Shown: one piece after another, positions 59,422 to 64,000 of the stretch
Numbering within the stretch: position 1 is the stretch's first letter
How the letters are laid out: each line of letters opens with the position of its first letter
Assembly (NCBI GenBank): GCA_900074885.1
Contig: FJUW01000023.1
Coordinates: 62,001 to 126,000 of the forward strand
Direction of reading: 5' to 3'
Length of the DNA stretch: 64,000 nucleotides
From: Rhynchosporium graminicola
Lineage: Eukaryota > Ascomycota > Leotiomycetes > Helotiales > Ploettnerulaceae
The notes under the pieces: generated by a model
Database searches by the model: none
What the model was told of the DNA's origin: nothing
What the model saw: the letters and a program-made list of their open reading frames with translations, nothing else
Translations under genes and position numbers: made by a program

Positions 59422-61211
59422 TAGACTTCATAAATTCTCTGTACTTTCAATGAGGTGACAACAGCATCATTCAAATGAGTACGAGGAATGAGAGATCTTA
59501 TGCAAATAGTCGATAAAAAAGAATATACATCTAAATCTAATTTCCTTACTTAATATGAAGAAACTTAGTGTGATTTATATCTTTAACAGATGTTTGTTTT
59601 GATCCTACGAAGTGCGTTCTCGTTATTGAGGTTTTGTTTACTAGCTTCTCGAGAAGCGAGGGCATTGCCAAGTCTTCGATACACTAGAGCTAGATTCCCG
59701 GTCTTGCACCGTAATAAGCACGGAGCACTCTGGACATAAGAATTAAAGTAGGGCTGGAGCAATAAAGTCTTCAATTCGCACGCTAATTTCATGTCGTAAG
59801 AACTTTAGATTAGTTACAAATCTAAACATCTTCATTCCGCTGTGCTACCACCGGCTTCTGGCAGGCTAGGTCTAATAACGTGCCTTCAACCGCTAAGTGA
59901 TATAGATGCATACCTCTAGCACTAGTCAAATCTCAATTTGAGACTCTCTGATGGAAAGGTTAGTAAACTCCTGCTGATCTATAGCTGATGAAGAGAATAG
60001 CGCATCACTGACTGTCAAATGAGGAGTTCCGTAGCCTCCGGCGAGAGGAGGAAACGGCCAGTATGGCAGACACGATAAAACCCAAAATTTCCGAAAGAGA
60101 AAATCAATAGTCATTGTAAACTCTGATTCCCAAAACTCGGGGTCTACGCTTTGCAAGCACACAATACCTATAAATACAAATATATAAGCAAAAGGCCACA
60201 TTCCTCGGTATGATATATTCGACTCGTAGACGGCATGCACCGCTGTGTTTCCTTAAAGTAGCCAGGAGAAAGGACCGACAGTACAATACTTGCTTTTACT
60301 CTCTTTAAAGGCGACAGTCCAAAGACTTCAACTAAAGTATCGATCACTGGTTACTCAAAGTGTTTTATAAACTTCGTTCTAGAAATATTCCAGGAATCTA
60401 AAACTATCATACTAAGACTAGAGAGCTTAGCGTTTAAATTTCTAATAACTTCGATCTTACAGAGCGAGCCTTTACTTTGGGAGAAGTTTCGCGTCTAGAT
60501 ATCTACCTATACGTTTCGTTGTGTTGTTGCGCTCGAGCCGAGGAGAGCTTCGATTGTGATATGGCATGTTAACGAGTGAATGTCAAATCAGGTAATTTGG
60601 TAGCCGTTAGTCATATGCTTTTCGAAGTACCATTCATTCCACGCAACTATGGCCTTTGCAATTGACACTTCCAAGGGACCTTAATCATCAACTGGCTACA
60701 TAATCACGTGAGTGACATTCATCATAATCAGCCCGAGAATGACCCGGATTCAATGGCCACACCTCAGCCAGAGATTTAACCTCGCCAGGAGCTTGACCGG
60801 ACTTGTACATTATAAGACAGACAGTCTTCATACACCTCGTCTTCGTTCTCAAAATCAACTTCAACTTACCCCACAACAGTACACGATGACCCCTACCAAA
60901 GCACAAAAAACCACGAACCTAAAATTACGAAGCTCGAACATCACTAGACATTCAATATTGCCTTGTCTGTATCACCGACAGTCTATCATCCCTCACCTCC
61001 AAGACCTTGCTGTGCTCCCGCCGTCCCGCAGTTTGGCATCACCGCCAGCTACCACCTCCCGCACGGACAAAGCGCATCGCATCGCATCTTCCCAGCTACC
61101 AAGTTACCAACTTAATAAGCTGCCTTCCCAAGCTTCAAGACGCAGGTCGTCACATCATACAAATACGCCGTCATACCTTACTTCACCGCGAGTTACAAGC
61201 TGCGAGACTTC
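59422..61211. other. Intergenic region
   Basis: AT-rich left part with short minus-strand frames (59583-59792, 59926-60240) that could be remnants of the ankyrin locus. The right part (from about 60650) is the promoter and leader of the gene at 61212; a plus-strand frame 60712-61218 overlaps it but shows no domain. Confidence 0.45.
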
Positions 61212-62462
61212 ATGTTAAAACCACACCCCCCGTCCCGATCCTCCCTCCCAGCTACCTCGCATTTCCTACAGTCTACGAACATCCCCGCGATCTCCCCCTC
61301 CATAGCCACAACGTCTCCGAAACGAAAACGCGGATTGCCGGCTATCGCGACTATCCCGCCGACTCCACCAAGGAGCTCACCTACTCCAGATCACGACCAT
61401 AGCTACGATAGCAAATGTGTGCCCCGTTCTGAAAGCGCGCCGGACATGCTTTTAACCTTAAACATTCCGGGCGCCACGGTTAACGAAGCAGGAAGAGAAG
61501 GCGAAAGAGAGGCATCGGAGGGGGGAGAAGAAGGCGCAAGTAGTCCAAGGACGAAAGTAGCTTATAATTTTCAAGGATTGAGATTGGAAGATGCTAGCTC
61601 GAGAGCTGGAGGGGGGAGGTTCGAACTTGATGGGCCGGTGAAGAGGAAACAATTGGTTGAAGGTTGGGGTGGGGATGGTGCGTTTGACGATCTGATCAGA
61701 CAGGATCGGAGCGAGGACGTTGTCATGGATGGAGAAGCCAGGTGGCTCAGGGAGGACGATTCCGATCAACAAGTCGCGAGGAAGAGAATAAAGGTTGTGC
61801 AGAGACCCATAAAAAAAGTAGAGGTCCCTGAGACGCCTCAACGTATCAGTCCTGGGGCTTTAGACTTGGGTGCGGCTATGGGAACTCGTGTAGGGAGGAG
61901 GAAAGAGGAGGAGAAGAAATTCGCAATTTTTTCTGAAAGCGAGAGGGCTATTGATTCAGCGCTTAGAGAAGCACCGAGGGGAGTGACCTTGAGTGATCAA
62001 GTCGATGAGATGGTCTTCATGGGAAATGGGACGTCAGATCCATCACTTACCAGACCTCTCTCAAAACCCCGCAGAAAACGTGCAGGAACGCCACCTCTTA
62101 CAGGGTCTCTATCCTTGCTCTCAGTCTCAGATACGCATGATGACCTAGAAAGAGATCCGAGCTCTCTTATTTGGCACGACGACGAAATCACCGGACACGA
62201 CCCTACCGATCCTGACGACGACGGAGAAGGTATCAACGGTATCGGATTCAAACCCACCCCTGCGGAAGCCTATGCCAGGAAGCAGAAGAGGAGGCAGCAG
62301 ATGGCGGAGTATAGGAATAGAGAAGCGAGAGAGGCGAGGAAGATGAGGAGTGAGAGACGGAGGGGAAATGAAAGGCCAAGTAAAGAGGAAGAGAAAGAGA
62401 GGAGGGTAAGATTTATGGAAGGTGTAGAGGTTGGTGGTGGTAGTTTTCGGGAGAGTTCGTAG
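61212..62462 (+). CDS. Hypothetical basic protein, disordered
   Basis: Single open frame of 416 residues. The N-terminus is Ser/Pro/Thr-rich with SPKRKRG, a possible nuclear signal, and several SP/TP sites. A Gly/Glu-rich acidic stretch follows at about 95-112. The middle has VAYNFQGLRLEDASSR and RKRIKVVQRPIKKVEVPETP. The C-terminus has an acidic patch (HDPTDPDDDGEG), then GINGIGFKPTPAEAYARKQK and a long Arg/Lys/Glu helix (RRQQMAEYRNREAREARKMR), probably coiled coil. No membrane segment. The GFKPTPAEAYARKQKR element looks conserved-type, but I do not recognise a named domain. The upstream ATG context is not tested; an earlier start in an upstream exon is possible. Confidence 0.75.
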   Translation: MLKPHPPSRSSLPATSHFLQSTNIPAISPSIATTSPKRKRGLPAIATIPPTPPRSSPTPDHDHSYDSKCVPRSESAPDMLLTLNIPGATVNEAGREGEREASEGGEEGASSPRTKVAYNFQGLRLEDASSRAGGGRFELDGPVKRKQLVEGWGGDGAFDDLIRQDRSEDVVMDGEARWLREDDSDQQVARKRIKVVQRPIKKVEVPETPQRISPGALDLGAAMGTRVGRRKEEEKKFAIFSESERAIDSALREAPRGVTLSDQVDEMVFMGNGTSDPSLTRPLSKPRRKRAGTPPLTGSLSLLSVSDTHDDLERDPSSLIWHDDEITGHDPTDPDDDGEGINGIGFKPTPAEAYARKQKRRQQMAEYRNREAREARKMRSERRRGNERPSKEEEKERRVRFMEGVEVGGGSFRESS

Positions 62463-62914
62463 TGGGGTAGAAGTTGAGTAAGGGTTTAGATAAGGTCTGA
62501 CCTTGGTGATAGGTTAACGGGGAATTTGATGGTTGGTCTGTTGGATGGTTCTGGTGATCAGCTTTCCCGGAACGAGGCAGTTCTATGGTCGGTATTGGAT
62601 TGAACGGTTTGAATATGGCTCGGAGTCTGGATCCCTGGCAGAGGTAGAACTGCAACGGCGACTGCAAGGAGTCATCTATTTACAGCGGATATCCACTCCG
62701 CGATCAATCAAATACTTGCACTATCATAATACATAAGAGCTGCAGCTCTTTTATTCCCTCCCCCTCCGTCCTCTTTCTTTCTCTTTTCGGTTCTTTACCT
62801 TTCCATTCCTCTCCATCCCTATATCCAACATGCGCGACATTTTATCGTGACATCTATACATGCTCTCGCTGAGCCCCTAAATCTCATCCATCATCCTCTG
62901 CTCCCTGACTACCA
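62463..62914. other. Convergent intergenic region
   Basis: 3' flanks of the hypothetical gene (+) and COX20 (-). Pyrimidine-rich at 62750-62820. No gene. Confidence 0.5.
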
Positions 62915-63596
62915 CTACCAGACCCTCCACCAACCCCTCTTCGCTTCCTCCTCTTTCCTCCTATCTTCCTCCTCCTTCGCTCTCCTCCTCTCTTCCCTCT
63001 TGGCCTTCGCCAGCGCCTCCTTCTCCACTTTCTTCCTATCAATAATCTCCACAGCTCTCTTCATATGCTGTCTCTCCAATCTCCTTCTATACAAACAAAA
63101 CTCATAATTCGCGAACGAGGCAAATACGAAGGTTCCCACGGCCCAATTTGCGGCTTTCGGTATTGGTGCTAGAGGGCATCATTAGTCTCTAAATCATAGA
63201 TGATCTTCAATAAGAGAATTACTCACCACCCCATAGTGCTCTAACCCCTCCCATCCCAAAAGCCCCCCCAATACCCATCAGCAAACTCTCCCTCACACAT
63301 GGATACATATGTACTTGTTTGAAATCCTGTACCCGTACCGTCTTAATCGCACTCACTAATGTGGGCGCCTCTTTTCCTGACCCGGCTGTATTCTGGCCGG
63401 AGCCATCTGGCAGGGCATTTGCTGACTGGGGAGCTTGCAAAGGATCTGAGGTTGGGGGAGAAGCTGGGGCATTGAAGACTTCGTAAATTTTGGGCGAGGA
63501 GGATTGGATGTGTAGAGGAGAAGAGGTCGAGCCGGGAGGAGGCTCTGTGGGTGGAGGGCTGTTACTGTTGGATTCATCTCTGGTATCGCTGGCCAT
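62915..63596 (-). CDS. COX20: Cytochrome c oxidase assembly protein COX20
   Basis: Mitochondrial inner-membrane chaperone that handles Cox2 during its maturation. Exons 63227-63596 and 62915-63168 join in phase to 207 residues. The N-terminal about 85 aa are Pro/Ser-rich. The conserved core starts VSAIKTVRVQDFKQVHMYPC and continues RESLLMGIGGAFGMGGVRAL (first membrane helix), then after the intron NWAVGTFVFASFANYEFCLY (second helix) and RRRLERQHMKRAVEIID. The tail is a long Lys/Glu/Arg-rich coiled-coil helix ending GWWRVW. Two helices with a short loop and the YEFC motif match fungal Cox20/FAM36A. Confidence 0.92.
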
Positions 63597-64000
63597 TTTT
63601 TTTCAACTATATGTATTTGGTGGTAAGTAAGGACTTGACCTTTGCGAAAGTCGTATAACCTCAGGTGTGGGTGGGGTCAGCGATGTCAATGTGCATCGAA
63701 AGACTTCTGGGCTACCGCTCTTAGTGTGAGGCTGTGGCGATGTAAGGCTGACGGTTCGGGACGACATAGAGTAGGTAACAGGGGTCTGCTTAAGTGCAAC
63801 GCGTCTCGACGCGTGCCGCGATTACTTTACGCGTTGGGATGTGTAGACAATAATTTATACCCAAACCTCACCACACCAATCTATTACCAGCCACTGCCAT
63901 TCGCACATTTCTCTTCGAGAACACGGCTTCAACTTCTCAATCCGCAATCGTGATTCGATTCAAAACCCTAGGAAATGAATATATGCCAATTCTTTAACTA
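63597..64000. other. Right-edge intergenic region
   Basis: COX20 promoter and possibly the 5' flank of a gene beyond the window. Holds three ACGCGT boxes. The plus-strand frame 63642-63953 has no recognised domain. Confidence 0.5.
63799..63834. promoter_or_regulatory. Cluster of three ACGCGT (MCB) boxes
   Basis: ACGCGT occurs at 63799-63804, 63809-63814 and 63829-63834. This palindrome is the MluI cell-cycle box bound by MBF (Mbp1/Swi6), and clustering is typical of real sites. They lie about 200-240 bp upstream of COX20 but may serve a gene to the right. Confidence 0.55.

Noticed and set aside
60712..61218. Plus-strand ORF of 168 codons upstream of the basic hypothetical protein
   Set aside because: Different frame from the following gene, low-complexity Ser/Pro/Thr content expected of a CT-rich leader; not supported as coding.
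1..64000. CRISPR array, rRNA or secondary-metabolite core gene
   Set aside because: No regularly spaced repeats, no rRNA-like conserved blocks, and no PKS, NRPS or terpene cyclase motifs were seen.

Overview
The window is nuclear DNA of a filamentous ascomycete. Genes carry short GT-AG introns (about 42-120 nt, often with a CTAAC-like branch site), there are no bacterial-style operons, and the families are typical of Pezizomycotina: Zn(II)2Cys6 factor, PTH11-like rhodopsin-domain receptor, Dal5-family permeases, a Swi5/Ace2 regulator. The overall flavour fits Leotiomycetes/Helotiales, but that placement is an inference from family resemblance, not a database result. About twenty protein genes can be supported; for most of them I resolved exon borders by splice signals, reading phase and family alignment from memory.

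Layout. 1-4 kb: the 5' part of a Zn2Cys6 regulator (-) divergent from a monocarboxylate-type MFS transporter (+). 5.2-8.5 kb: an alpha/beta hydrolase (+) and a CrnA-type nitrate transporter (-), the latter with two NirA consensus sites and AreA/NIT2 GATA sites upstream. 8.5-12.7 kb: gene-poor, with a small TIR element. 12.7-16.5 kb: a coiled-coil protein and a protein with an internal ubiquitin fold. 19-28 kb: a transport/catabolism block: a damaged Dal5-family permease, an intact one divergent from a two-component-type flavin monooxygenase, and a maltose-type permease. 28-33 kb: gene-poor, with GC-rich and AT-rich patches and one weak secreted-protein candidate. 33-41 kb: housekeeping and regulation: mitochondrial ribosomal protein uS2m, a 4xCBS-PB1 membrane-anchored protein and a Swi5/Ace2 C2H2 factor. 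42.8-47 kb: an OTT_1508-like deaminase and a PTH11-like receptor. 47-50 kb: gene-poor, with a second copy of the TIR element. 50-56 kb: CCT7 chaperonin subunit, a glutathione S-transferase and a Cys-rich single-pass membrane protein. 57-61 kb: a decayed ankyrin-repeat gene. 61-64 kb: a basic conserved-type hypothetical protein and the COX20 assembly factor, with three ACGCGT boxes upstream of COX20.

How genes work together. The best functional links are local pairs that share a promoter: regulator and transporter at 1.7-2.2 kb, and permease and monooxygenase at 22.8-23.3 kb, which together look like an uptake-plus-oxidation module for a small nitrogen- or sulfur-containing compound. The nitrate transporter shows the expected nitrogen-control sites. 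The rest is a mixed chromosomal neighbourhood without a secondary-metabolite core enzyme. The least ordinary proteins are the internal ubiquitin-fold protein lacking Lys48 and Lys63 equivalents, and the deaminase-domain protein.
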